This document shows positions 43,373-53,385 of a stretch of 64,000 nucleotides of DNA, piece by piece. The notes below the pieces were generated by a model, which saw only the letters and a program-made list of their open reading frames with translations, was not told where the DNA came from and ran no database searches. Source of the DNA: Prorocentrum cordatum (lineage: Eukaryota; Sar; Dinophyceae; Prorocentrales; Prorocentraceae); NCBI GenBank assembly GCA_963575745.1, contig CAUYUJ010021158.1:1-64000 (forward strand). Direction: 5' to 3'. Positions within the stretch are counted from its first letter, which is position 1, and each line of letters opens with the position of its first letter. A program made the translations under genes and the position numbers.

Positions 43373-45805
43373 ACCTGGAATGTGCAGAAAATATCCGACG
43401 GTCAATTACCCAACCTGGTCGCTGCATGTGAAGCCAGGTCAATTCAAATGGTGTGCCTGCAAGAGTGTGAGCATACCAGTGCAAATACTTTTAGTAGATG
43501 TGGATGGGAGATTCACTATAGCTCCTGCTCCAAGGCGGCGGTTGCATGGTGCAGGGATTGGGCACCACATGTGATTGCACGACGGAGTGGGGTACGATTT
43601 GCGTGTGTCGAATTCAGGGGTGCTCTAGTTACATCAGTGTATCTACCATGCGTGATGCGTGATGTGGACCACTTGGGGGAATACTTAGATGTACTTACAA
43701 CGTGCAGTGTTACTATGTTTCAAACTACACAGGCTGGAGTCATACCATGGGTGGGGATCGATGCTCAGACGGAACTTGAACCAGATATGCTGGGAATGAC
43801 GGGAGGAGGTCTTATGCAGGTGGACGGGAGGAGGGAGGAGGCGAACTACCATGCAGAGATGAGGAACATGCTTATGAGGTTCATGAGTACTTGGGGGATC
43901 TGTGCGGCGAACACATATGGAGCTCGACGTATCACACATGTACCGTACTGTTCCACACATGTGCAGCGTGTGCTTGACTATATGCTCATCCCTACACGTT
44001 GGTGCGCGGATGAGGCAAGAGCTCACCAGGAATTGAGATGCCAGGTCCAGTTTGTGGAGCCCATCAAAGCTACGCCAGGTATACGTGCAAAAGCCAGTGC
44101 CTATAGTGATCACGCTCTGGTCTGGGTAAATCTCAAGACTACGGAGATCAGGCGCCCAGCTTTGCCACCCCGCCCTGTGTCCATGGTTGGCTGGCAGCCG
44201 ACAGATGACACGGCGAGGAACATGTTTCGCGTGCTTGCGGATGTGTCGATTGAGGGGCTTGCTTCTGACACGGTAGGGGCGGACCTACAGCAGGTCGGAC
44301 GGGTACTCTTGGAGACGGCAAAGCTTATGGACCACACTAAGGGGCGCCCCAACTGCAAACCTATTCAGAGGCCCAGGGAGCTCATAGAGGTGGAGTCTGC
44401 CATCAGGCGTGGGGCCCTTGGGAATACTCGTAAACAACTGCTGCGTAGGAGGAAGACCCTTAGGAGACAGCATAGGAGGAACCAACTCCTGCAGGACCAC
44501 AAGGGGTCCAGTAAGACCTCACGGTGTATCCTCAAGGAGCTGGAGTGTGAGGGTGTGCTGACAATGGACAGGACTAGGTGGAGTACGGAGATCACTAGGT
44601 ATGCGACGGCGTCTTACACAAACTCGGAGGAGGAAAAACGGACTTCGGAGGCCTTTCAGGAGCTCAGACACAACGACCGTGGGGTGGAGGGAAGAGTCAT
44701 CACGATGGGTATGCTCATGCAGGCTCGTGCGTCTTTGAAGCCCGGCACGGCACCCGGTAGCGATGGAATCGTTTCTGAGGTAATCCGTCAGTTGCCGTGG
44801 AGGAGCCTCTTGTTTGTGCGGCGCGCTTTCCAGAGGATTTTCGAGCAGGGAGCCTCTAGCCCTGAGACGTGGAGGCAGCTCAGTATCAAACTTGTGCCGA
44901 AGATGCGGGATGCTACACGACTCTCCAACACCATAGGGATTTGCCTGATCAGTGTGATGAGTAAATGGTACATGGCATGTGTGTTGCAGTTTATTGATGC
45001 GTTTCCTGTGAACCGACGGTTGTGCACATACGGGTTTGAGAAGGATCAGAAGGTCACTAACGTCACGGCACAACTATCACATCTTACTAGACATGCAAAT
45101 GTGTGGGGGAAGGCGGAGTCTATGCACGTGGGAGTCTTGGACATACACAAGGCGTTCGATAATGTCACACTGCACACTATCATCAAGGCCATGCTGTACC
45201 TTAAGTACCCTGTGTGCCTCATCAGAGCCATTGTGGAGCCCATGCTGGGTAACTTTGCTACCTTTGAGTTTCAGAACGTGTGCGGCGATGAGGTGAGATA
45301 CAATAAATCGGTCCGAACGGGAGGTAAGGAGGGACCTATACTTTTCAATATTGTCTTGGAGGCCATCTGGGGATCTGTGATTCAGACTTGGGATACCTTA
45401 GGATACGGTGTCCGACTGGAAGGGGAGGGGACGGACGGTGCTCTTGTACATCACTTCTTGTGGGCGGACAATGCTACGCTCTGTGCTGCATCGCAACTCC
45501 AGCTACAACAGATGATCGGTATGATGACGGTAACACTCAGACGGGCAGGGATGGACTGGAAGGAGGATTCTTTGGCATATGTACTTTTTGGCCAGATGTA
45601 CACCTGTGGCGATCCGCCGCTGCTCTGCCCGCTCTCGCCAGCCATCTGTGCGATTTCTGGAGATGAGGATCTCCCAGAGCACTTGCGCTCGACTGTTGTA
45701 ATGCCGAGGAAGGAGGAGGTGGAGGTACTAGGAGTGAAGCTCAGTTCAGAAATCAAAGGTCACCACGGTTTGTATCACCGACTGGAGAAAGGGAGGAAGG
45801 CCTAG
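43337..45805 (+). pseudogene. ORF2 of copy B: endonuclease and most of RT
   Basis: One frame from the ORF1 UGA through the APE endonuclease (TWNVQ, LQECEH, GIDAQTE, RVLDYMLIP, YSDHALV) and the RT palm (LDIHKAFDN, RTGGKEGPILFN, FLWADN at 45461-45472). A TAG at 45803-45805 cuts it in the region after the palm, where copy A reads Tyr. Only non-ATG codons precede the TWNVQ motif, as in copy A. The residue after WADN is Ala-Thr here against Val-Ala in copy A, so the box itself is the conserved part. Confidence 0.86.
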
Positions 45806-47116
45806 TTTGCTGACATTCAGTTTTATCGCTCCAGATCGGTCTCACTCAAGGAGAAGTTTCGCAGGTGCGCCGCTCGTGTGCAGTCGGTGGTGTACCACGG
45901 ATGTATAGGCTGGCCGTGCAACCTACGACTGCTGGAGAGGATTAAGGTCTGGGAGGGGAGGCGTCTCAATGGTATGCGAGGATTACACAAGAGGGAGGAG
46001 GAGACGTGGGAGGAGTTCAGGGACAGGACCACACCGAAGTCATACGAGCTATTCTTGCAGGCTGGCCACTGCAGTCTCTTAGAGAAGGTGGTCAGAGCCA
46101 ATTTCGAGTTTGCGTTGGAGCTGGCCCAGTTTCATGATCGGGCCTTCGCCTCCACTGACATGCGTGGAGCACGTGCCCGGCGCCAGACGCTTCAGGCTAT
46201 GTTACACTGTGCGGGGGAATGGTCACTACGGAGGGACACACTTGTATCCATGTTCACGGGGGCCAGGAGGAGGGAAGGTACGAGGAGAGTGGGAGGGAGA
46301 GCGCATGCAAGCACTGACAGCTGGCATTGTCTTATGATGGCGGCGAGTGGTAATTTACGCTGGTTCAGCATCAAGTGGAGTGCGACGGACTGGTGGAATG
46401 TAGTTGCGTGCATGACGAAAATACAGCCTCGATGGGAACCCATCTTCAGGAAACCGCCCTGTGCTCCTTGTCCTGTGGATACGTGGGACTCCCCTGAGGA
46501 CTCCGACAGGCTCGCTCGTAGGATTGCCCACGGGTATAACAACGAAACTGTCTGGCAGGAAGGCCCCGAGGGCTCATTATCGGTTGAAATGACAGGGGAT
46601 AGTATGTGTGTTGAACTGGGCCCGAGGGATCTGGGAATGCCGTGATCGTTCGTACCGCAGGAGAGTGCATGGTCTACAAAATGATAGAATCAACTTGCTG
46701 AGGATTACGACATCAGGTGTGCCACTGTAGGGACGGATCCGTGGAAGCATATCTACAGAGAGTTCAAGTGTTTTGCGGATGAGCTGACTTGGGAGGCGAG
46801 GAGGGGAAGGACGGGAAGATGGATTGACTTCAGATATTTGCGACAACAGAGACATTGTATCAAACGCATCCGTGGAGGATGGGACGGTGGCGTGAGTGTT
46901 GAAGGCTCTGCTCTAGGTTGCTATGTGGAGGTCTCATTTGGGGACAACCACTGGCGACGAGTTTTCCAGGAGGCTTCTTTACTCCCTCTGGGGGCCACAG
47001 TTACAGATAGCGAGCCCACAGCTTGTGAACGCCTGCTGCAAGGTGTTCGGCAGATTATCTCTGAGATCCTCGGGCCTCCAACCCCAAAGAGGTTGAGGGG
47101 GCGTGAGGGGCCCTAG
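45806..47116 (+). pseudogene. ORF2 distal part of copy B: thumb and permuted RNase H, broken
   Basis: After the TAG, the frame continues with the same residues as copy A to the GDS motif near 46600. A 2-base deletion near 46610 and a 1-base deletion near 46684 put about 75 bases out of frame, after which the original frame resumes. The remaining RNase H motifs follow: FADEL (Asp near 46780), GGWDGG, and DSEPTACERL where copy A has DSELTACERL. The Asn of the REFN motif is Lys here. Confidence 0.82.
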
Positions 47117-47132
47117 GGACTCTGCGCGGCTA

Positions 47133-47146
47133 GGGCGCACACGCCC
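47133..47146 (+). other. 3' stem-loop of LINE copy B
   Basis: GGGCGCACACGCCC, the counterpart of the copy A hairpin at 37088-37101. The 5-bp stem is kept. It lies about 22 bp before the point where the two copies stop matching (about 47168). Confidence 0.7.
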
Positions 47147-47168
47147 TGTGTAGCCGACCCCAACGCCC

Positions 47169-47460
47169 ATCGCCAAGTTTCCCACTGCGACTGGCGGTCC
47201 AGATCAAGGCTGCACTATGGAAAAGGCAGCCCGCAGAGCGCCGAGCCCAAGAATATTCTCGCAGTAGCGCTGCGAACAAGAGCAGCGTGCTGGTATACTC
47301 GGTTGCCAACCCATTCAAGGATAACGCCGAGATACTCTCCATCTGCGTGCACCTCTGGCTCCAGAGTGATGCGAGTAGCGTGATCTTTCCTCGGCGCAGC
47401 CGTTGCGACATGGAGCGTTCCGCTCTGGTAGGCCGCTTCGAGGCTATCTGGGCGGTGTGC
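47169..47460. other. Unidentified stretch, open on both strands
   Basis: About 290 bp with non-repetitive, codon-like sequence. The plus strand reads ...LVYSVANPFKDNAEILSIC...; the minus strand is also open. Neither matches a family I know. It may be a captured host exon joined to the 90-bp repeats that follow; strand undecided. Confidence 0.3.
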
Positions 47461-47730
47461 CGACATGGGTGGTGGGGAGGCATGCGAGCCCTGCCACTGG
47501 GGCCTTCCGTGGAGCTCCCTATGGGGCCACGAAGCGTGTGAGGGGTGTGCCGAAATGTGTGGTGGGGAGGCATGCGAACCCTGCCACTGGGGCCTTCGGT
47601 GGAGCTCCCTATGGGGCCACGAAACGTGTGAGGGGTGTGCCGAAATGGGTGGTGGAGAGGCATGCGAACCCTGCCACTGGGGCCTTCGGTGGAGCTCCCT
47701 ATGGGGCCACGAAACGTGTGAGGGGTGTGC
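47461..47730 (+). repeat. Three 90-bp tandem repeats
   Basis: Units at 47461, 47551 and 47641, each exactly 90 bp and nearly identical (GGCATGCGAACCCTGCCACT, GGAGCTCCCTATGGGGCCAC). Because 90 is divisible by three, several frames stay open. One plus frame gives a 30-residue repeat with CEPCH...HETCEGC, a paired CxxC arrangement. A GATGAT/GACGAT run and a GGAGGAGGAG run follow (47740-47810). Confidence 0.9.
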
Positions 47731-47859
47731 CAAAATCGGTGGTGATGCTGATGATGATGATGACGATGATGGGAGGAGGGACGGGGAGGGGAAGGAGGAG
47801 GAGGAGGTGAGGAACGCGGGGCGCCGTTTTTGTCAAACGAGGACCCAACACCATAGGAT

Positions 47860-48090
47860 GGTTGGAAAATTTAACAAATACTTTGACGTTTGACCAGAAA
47901 TTCTCACAGAAGCTCTCTGCTTCGATTCTGAGCACTCTTACGCGTGCAAAGAGCTCTACGAGGTTCCCGGCGGTGACCAGGTTGCTGCTGTACCTCCTCG
48001 GGGATCTCAGCGGCGACCTGGCCCGTCGGGGCCTCCTCGAGCTGCATCGTGCAGCTGCGGGTGTTTTGTCCTGCCTACGCAACTGCCCAT
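47860..48090 (+). repeat. Alpha-type right end joined to a segment shared with 51600-51790
   Basis: TCTGAGCACTCTTACGCGTG, GAGCTCTACGAGGTTCCCGG and CGGTGACCAGGTT match the alpha right end. Instead of completing the hairpin, both this copy and the one at 51600-51790 continue GCTGCTG-CCTCCTCGGGGA, CTCAGCGGCGACCTGGCCCG and CCTCCTCGAG. The hairpin has been replaced at the same base in two places. Confidence 0.78.
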
Positions 48091-48318
48091 CTCCCCGTTC
48101 ATCTTGCTTGTCATTGTTGGCCTCTCATATTCATGTCTTGTTGCGGTTTGGTGGTGGCAATTTGTATTGTACCTTCGTCTCGCGTGGAGATAACCATTTT
48201 GTATAGAGGGATCTTGTAGTGCCATTCCTCTCACACGTTTGATCGCCTTGAGTGGTCTTCAATCTATTTGCTCTCGTGCGGTTATGTCACCTGCAGCTGT
48301 TTGTGGTCCCTTTTCGCT

Positions 48319-49374
48319 ATGCCGCATGTACGGAGTGCAGGTGCTCGCATTATGTCTCAGGCGCTGGCCATTAAGAACAGTTACTGTGTGCAACGGCTTA
48401 TTGGCTTGCCTCTGGAAGGTATGGTGCCGCCTACGTGTCTCCCACCCCCAGGGCTGGAACGGACGACTGCCGAAGTTGTTTTAGATTATCTCGTGCCGCG
48501 TGATTCACCTGTTGCCAAAACTAGTGTGCGAAAATGTACTTGCCAGTCAAACATAGCTTCGATATTGATCGATCCTGTTTCCTCGTCTACAGCCGATCGT
48601 GCTTCTGCTGACTGTCATCAGACAGCTACGCTGAGTAGAAAAGGAACTTATGGAATACAGAGTGATATGGGTGCTGTTGAATTGGCTGGCAACTCTTTGT
48701 TTTCGCATTGTTCCGACTGTGGGACTCAGACAGATCCCTGTGTTCACATTGCGTGTGGCACTCAGACTGATCTTTGTGTTCTCTTTGTTGGTGAGGAGGA
48801 GAAGGAGGAGTGTCATCGAGTGCACGTTGATCGGGGTGATGCTTCTCTCAGAATGAAGAGATATGCGACCAACGGGAGTGCGGTGGAGAGTACCGCAGTT
48901 TGGAGTTCAGCTGATGCAGTTGGGAGTTCCAGTGCAGTCGGAAGTTCAACAGTTCGGACTGCAGTAGGAAGTTCCACAGTTCGGAGTTCCGCTGATGCAG
49001 TTGTTGATGCAGTTGGGAGTTCAACAGCTGGGAGTTCTGCAGTTGGGAGTACCGCGGTTTGGAGTTCAGCTGATGCAGTAGGGAGTTCAATGACTGGGAA
49101 TTCTGCAGATCGACCGAGTGAGACACGCTCTGAGTGTCAAGCTGCCAGGGACTGGGCCCTTGCCGGTGTCGATGTAAGTGCTCTTTGGCGTGAGCTGCAA
49201 CGGCTCCCGAGACAGGAGTTTCAGCGTAGGCTTGAGGCTGTTAATGCATGCAAGCTTCAAATGGGAATTGAAATTTCCGAGGAAGATGATTCGCAACAGG
49301 GGGGTTCTCAGAGTTCGACTTCCAGGAGTGCATTGACGCGGAGCGGCAAGAAGCATCGGAAACGGCACACATGA
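48319..49374 (+). CDS. Unidentified protein with Ser/Ala/Val repeats (351 aa)
   Basis: First ATG of the frame at 48319 (MPHVRSAGARIM). An N-terminal LPPPGLERTTAEVV segment is followed by two copies of CGTQTD-x-CV (near 48720-48780) in a Cys-rich patch. Residues about 190-270 are a low-complexity repeat of SSADAVGSS and SSTVRSSADAV from a 24-33-bp tandem DNA repeat (48870-49100). After this come a charged helix-like segment (WRELQRLPRQEFQRRLEAV) and a basic end (SGKKHRKRHT). I do not recognise it. A Gag or ORF1-like protein of a retroelement is possible given the surroundings and the basic tail, but no RT follows. Confidence 0.45.
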   Translation: MPHVRSAGARIMSQALAIKNSYCVQRLIGLPLEGMVPPTCLPPPGLERTTAEVVLDYLVPRDSPVAKTSVRKCTCQSNIASILIDPVSSSTADRASADCHQTATLSRKGTYGIQSDMGAVELAGNSLFSHCSDCGTQTDPCVHIACGTQTDLCVLFVGEEEKEECHRVHVDRGDASLRMKRYATNGSAVESTAVWSSADAVGSSSAVGSSTVRTAVGSSTVRSSADAVVDAVGSSTAGSSAVGSTAVWSSADAVGSSMTGNSADRPSETRSECQAARDWALAGVDVSALWRELQRLPRQEFQRRLEAVNACKLQMGIEISEEDDSQQGGSQSSTSRSALTRSGKKHRKRHT

Positions 49375-49798
49375 TGCACATGTGATTGATCATGCACGCT
49401 TGTTTTGGTCTGCCCCCCCTCTCTCTCCCCCGCTGTTTCTGCCCCTGGGCTCGCTTTGGCTCTTTGGGCCTCTCCCGCTCTCCCGCTGGCTTTCCTTCCG
49501 CTCTCCGCTGACAGTTCTCATAAGAGGATTTGGCACGTTTCTTCTCTTACATTTATGACGGAGTGCCGCGGGCGTGCATCGCGTTATGCGCATCGCACCC
49601 CGTAGAACACATTGTTTTCTGTCCAAGGGACGTGTGCAGATTTATGCTTATTCTGGCATGAAAATTGCACAAGGCATGTTTGCACGTTTATCGTGTCTTT
49701 TACAATAGATTCGTCGCGCCGGAACTGTGGCCAGCGCCGAATTCCGTCATAATTCATTCTGCCTACAATTACTCGAAGGATTTGTGTATCACCATTTT
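49375..49798. other. Intergenic; pyrimidine-rich, no gene seen
   Basis: CCCCCCTCTCTCTCCCCC and CTCCCGCTCTCCCGCTGG runs near 49410-49510, otherwise unremarkable. Short open frames here are not supported. Confidence 0.6.
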
Positions 49799-50123
49799 TC
49801 TCAGTGGTGTTGAGACGGTAATCGCTGTATAAACCAGTGGTTACTGTGTGGTCTCTCACTGCTTCTAGCTTTGCTTCCATATCTATGGTCTGCATTGCTT
49901 CCCTCACTATATTGTTTTTTGTTTTCTCGTGTACTGGCAGTCTTGTGCATATCTGTACAGCTTCGCTGTTTGATGCACCTCTGCTTTAATCTTTGCAGCT
50001 TCGCTGTTTTCCTGTACAGCTTCGCTGTTTAGGTTCTCTATGTCCTGGCCTGCTCTCCAGGGAGCTCGAATCGGCCAACGCAGACTACGCAGACCAGGTT
50101 GACGGTTCACCGCCGGCGCCAGT
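49799..50123 (+). repeat. Dispersed repeat, copy 1 (partner at 52748-53051)
   Basis: From TCTCAGTGGTGTTGAGACGG to CACCGCCGGCGCCAGT the two copies match closely. This copy has one extra 21-bp CAGCTTCGCTGTTTtcctgta unit. Both end precisely with the right half of the GC-rich hairpin module (AGGTTGACGGTTCACCGCC), so the module marks an element boundary here too. Confidence 0.85.
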
Positions 50124-50459
50124 TTAAAATCATACCATTCCCGATAATCTCTGTTCTATTCCGAGCATTCCTTTGTGTGAAGAAAGTTGCTCGGGCTCGG
50201 AGCTGGGCTCTAGAGCGTGCTGATGCTCGGGCTCGAACCCGGGCTCGGATGGGGACATGGAACATGTTTTCGAACAGATTTTTAAGAAGATGATCTCTGA
50301 AGCTCTCTGCTTCCATTCCGAGAACTCGGGCGCGCGAGGAGCTCTACGAGGTCCCAGGCGGTAACCAGGTTGACGGTTTACTGCCGGCGCCAGCTTACCG
50401 CCGGCCCCATTGGGATCAGTGTATGTGTTGGACTGAGCAGGGTTGGACATCTTTTCTCG
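50124..50459 (+). repeat. Alpha-related right-end segments
   Basis: Contains a GATAATCTCTGTTCTATTCC, GCTCGGAGCTGGGCTCTAGA and GGATGGGGACATGG stretch, then GAGCTCTACGAGGTCCCAGG and a hairpin module with a mismatched stem (CAGGCGGTAA / TTACTGCCGG). The same stretch precedes the LINE at 12038 and is repeated from about 50755. Confidence 0.7.
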
Positions 50460-50864
50460 TACCTCGTAGAGCTCTTCGTCAAGATGAGCTAAGAGGAATT
50501 CGGGCGCAGGGTGGAGCTAGTTGATCGACCCGACCATAACGGACAATGTGGTGACTTGGGCTCGATTTTTTTAGATTTGATAGGGATTTGGCTGGTCATA
50601 TTTTAAGCATTCGTATTTTTCCTACGCGTAACGTGCCATGAGAAGCTCTGCGTCTTAATCTGAGCATTCTAGATGCTGTGTTACTATTAAACGACGTGGA
50701 GAAACCGATAGTATGTTGACATAAAAAAATGAAATTCTGAAGTTTTAAATAGTACCTTTCTCGATGATCTCTGTTCTATCGCGAACATTCATGTGTGTGA
50801 AGAAAGATGTCCAGGCTCGGAGCTGGGCTCTAGAGCGTGCTGATGCTGAGGCTCGAACTCGGGA
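50460..50864 (+). repeat. Alpha-like element, left end only
   Basis: Starts ACCTCGTAGAGCTCTTCG with the usual interior beginning (GAATTCGGGCGCAGGGTGG). No right terminus follows: near 50865 it passes into the hexanucleotide array. Confidence 0.7.
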
Positions 50865-51063
50865 TTGGGCTCGGACTCGCACTCGGACTCGGACTCGGGC
50901 TCGGGCTTGGGGTCGGGCTCGGGCTCAAGCTTTGGCTCGGGCTCGCACTCGGGCTTGGGCTCGGGCTCGGGCTCACACTCGGGCTTGGGCTCGCGCTCGG
51001 GCTCGGTCACCTTCGGGCTCGGGTTCGCGCTGGTGCTTCCGCTCGCGCTCGCGCTTGGGCTCA

Positions 51064-51103
<40 letters not shown>

Positions 51104-51322
51104 TGAGCTCCGGCTCAGGCTCGCGCTCGGACTTGGGCTCGGGCTCGGGCTCGGCCTTGAGCTCGGGCTCGGGGCTCAGGCTCGGGCTCGCGCTCGGACT
51201 CGAGCTTGGCGTTGCGCTCGGGCTCGGGCTTGGGTTTGCGCTCGGGCTTGCGCTGGTGCGTGCGCTTGCGCTCGGGCTCGGGCTTGTGTTCGGGCTCGGG
51301 CTTGGGCTCGGGCTCGAGCTCA
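50865..51322. repeat. GGGCTC hexanucleotide array
   Basis: About 460 bp of GGGCTC with variants GGACTC, GCGCTC, GGCTTG and CACTCG. The homologous place near 50225 has only about five imperfect units, so the array expanded inside one repeat copy. It yields long Ser-Gly / Arg-Ala / Leu-Gly open frames with no other sign of coding. Confidence 0.92.
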
Positions 51323-51325
51323 TGT

Positions 51326-51682
51326 GCCTCGTAGAGCTCTTCGGCATCGATGAGCGAGAGGAAGTCCGGCGCGGGGTGGAGCTAGTTGGTCGACCCGACC
51401 AGAAAGGACAATGTGATAACTTTGGGTCGGTTTTGCTAAGATTTGAAAGATATTTAACAATTCATTTTGAGAATCCAAATTTTTGCGCTGAGCATGAGTG
51501 TCTAAAGTGTGTTCTGAGAGCAGCTCAGCTCTCCTCAGGGAGTTTTACAATCGGTTCACTTCCGGGAACCGACCTGATATTAACATTGCAAAATGCAAAC
51601 ATGAAGATTTTAAGACAATCTTCTGCGAAGTTCTCTGCTTTGATTCTGGGCACTCTTACGCGTGCAAGGAGCTCTACGAGGT
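51326..51682 (+). repeat. Family alpha inverted-repeat element 5 (357 bp)
   Basis: Left end GCCTCGTAGAGCTC (first base changed), right end GAGCTCTACGAGGT. It is followed by TTCCCGGCCGTGACCAGG and then, in place of the hairpin's right half, the segment shared with 47990-48080. Confidence 0.8.
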
Positions 51683-51789
51683 TCCCGGCCGTGACCAGGT
51701 TGCTGCTGCCCCTCCTCGGGGAGCTCAGCGGCGACCTGGCCCGTCGGTGGCCTCCTCGAGGCGCATTGTGCGGACAGGTTTTCTGTGCA

Positions 51790-52747
51790 CACACATATCG
51801 TACTCCACTGTACATCTCGTGTACGGGCCGTCCCATATCTTCGGGTACTTCGTCGGCTGCGACGACCTCCTCTCCGTGGTCCTACGGACGATAGGTGCCA
51901 GGTTCTCTGTTGTGTCAAGTGAGACAGCTCCTATTGGAGCAGGTGCATAGGCCGCTTGCTTTGATCGTACTCGTTGCATTTGTTATCTTGTACTTCCAGG
52001 CCGCTTGTTTTGTACTTGTTGCATTGTCTGCTTGTACTTCCAGGCCGCTTGTGATTGTGCTTGCCGCATTTGTTATCTAGTACGAGTTGCTCTCAGCACG
52101 TATCCAATTTTGACTTTGGTCGCAGTCTGAGTACTCTTTTTTTTCACAACGCAGTGGGAATCTTCGAGGGGTGGTTGGAATCGTTTCTTTCGTGAGTTAG
52201 AAGTTGCAGTTAGAGTTGCAGTTCGAGTTTCTTCAGTAGTTTGACAGTTTTGTGACATCGGAGTAACTTGATATTGAGGTCTTTGGGCATCCGATTTCAT
52301 ATTTCGCCTCGAGTGAAGTTCAGAATTCATTGTACTTGATATTGAGGTCTTTGATATTGAGGTCATACGTCGCCTCGAGTGGAGTTCAGAACTCATTGCG
52401 CTTGATTTCCACATACTTCGAGTTAGAACTATTGTGATTTGTCATTGCGTTGCCTTTATTCATGCCTGTGTGTGTTGTCGTGCATGCACGTGTGTTGAAT
52501 AAGAGCTTCGCCTGATCTTTACTTTGTTCGGATAAGAGCCCGCATTCGCTCTAAGTAGTGGTGGGTGTCTTGGCTCACTCTGTATGTTGCGCGTTTAATT
52601 CGTTATCTAGTCCACATTTCGACGTCGTGTTTCACGTGCATGGTCTTCCAGTGGTGCTGAGACGGTAATCGCTATATGTGGTTACTGTATGGTCTCGCAT
52701 TGCTTTGAAGCGCACTCGCTATTTTAGTTCTCTTAGTTTCGTGTTTG
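51790..52747. repeat. Short tandem repeats; otherwise no gene seen
   Basis: Three copies of CAGGCCGCTTG plus GTACTTGTTGCATT-like sequence start near 51949, 51998 and 52042; similar CTAGGCCGC/GCACTTGTTATTG repeats sit in the LINE leaders. Two copies of a ~70-bp unit with CTTGATATTGAGGTCTTTG and CGCCTCGAGTGGAGTTCAGA lie at about 52265-52401. The rest (52402-52747) shows nothing I can name. Confidence 0.6.
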
Positions 52748-53051
52748 TCTCAGTGGTGTTGAGACGGTAATCGCTGTATAAACCAGTGGTTACTGTATGG
52801 TCTCTCACTGCTTCTAGCTTTGCTTCCATATCTATGGCCTGCATTGCTTCACTCATTATATTGTTAGTTGTTTTCTCGTGTACTTGCAGTCTTGTGCATT
52901 TCTGTACAGCTTCGCTGTTTGATGCATCTCTGCTTCAATCTTTGCAGCTTCGCTGTTTAGGTTCTCTGTGTCCTGGCCTGTTCCCTTGGGAGCTCGAATC
53001 GGCCAACGCAGACATCGCAGACCAGGTTGACGGTTCACCGCCGGCGCCAGT
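52748..53051 (+). repeat. Dispersed repeat, copy 2 (partner at 49799-50123)
   Basis: Near-identical to copy 1 except for the missing 21-bp unit. It ends with the hairpin right half and CGCCAGT at 53051. A partial extra copy of its start lies just before it (about 52650-52710). Confidence 0.85.
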
Positions 53052-53280
53052 CGATACGCTCAGACAACTGGAGCTGACGAAGATTTCAGAGTTCTGTCGG
53101 ATCAAGGACGCCTCTTCGGGCATGCATCAGAAGGACGAGAAGGAGGATACTGCTGCACAACAACAGAAAGAACTCGACCGTCAGGCTAAAAGACTGGCGG
53201 CTTTGTTCTCAGATGAAACGCGGTGGAGGATTAATGCGGCTGGCTGTGTATGGAACTGCGGGGAGACAGTCAATGTGTAA
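53052..53280 (+). CDS. Unidentified coding-like fragment
   Basis: Immediately after the dispersed repeat's CGCCAG, a frame reads DTLRQLELTKISEFC, EKEDTAAQQQKELDRQAKRL and ends WNCGETVNV with a stop at 53278-53280. It is charged and helix-forming (coiled-coil-like). The upstream part of the same open frame is translated repeat. It could be a 3' exon, or the tail of a retroelement ORF. No family recognised. Confidence 0.3.
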
Positions 53281-53385
53281 CTAGATGGTTGACGGGCCGA
53301 TATAAGTGCTTGAACGAAGTGTGCACGCGCACCGTCGCCAGTATGCAGAACCAGTTGTACTCACTATGTAAGTGACATAAAAAAC

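Larger units (their letters stand above)
41487..47168 (+). mobile_element. Full-length non-LTR retrotransposon, LINE family 1, copy B
   Basis: Same organisation as copy A, about 10 kb downstream. The flanking sequences on both sides differ from copy A, so this is an independent insertion rather than a segmental duplication. ORF1 is intact and endonuclease plus RT are in one frame. Later lesions are a TAG at 45803-45805 and two small deletions near 46610 (2 bases) and 46684 (1 base). I found neither a poly-A tail nor clear target duplications. Confidence 0.9.

Noticed and set aside
50764-51894. 376-codon open frame with Arg-Ala / Ser-Gly repeats
   Set aside because: Produced by the GGGCTC hexanucleotide array; adjacent frames are equally open.
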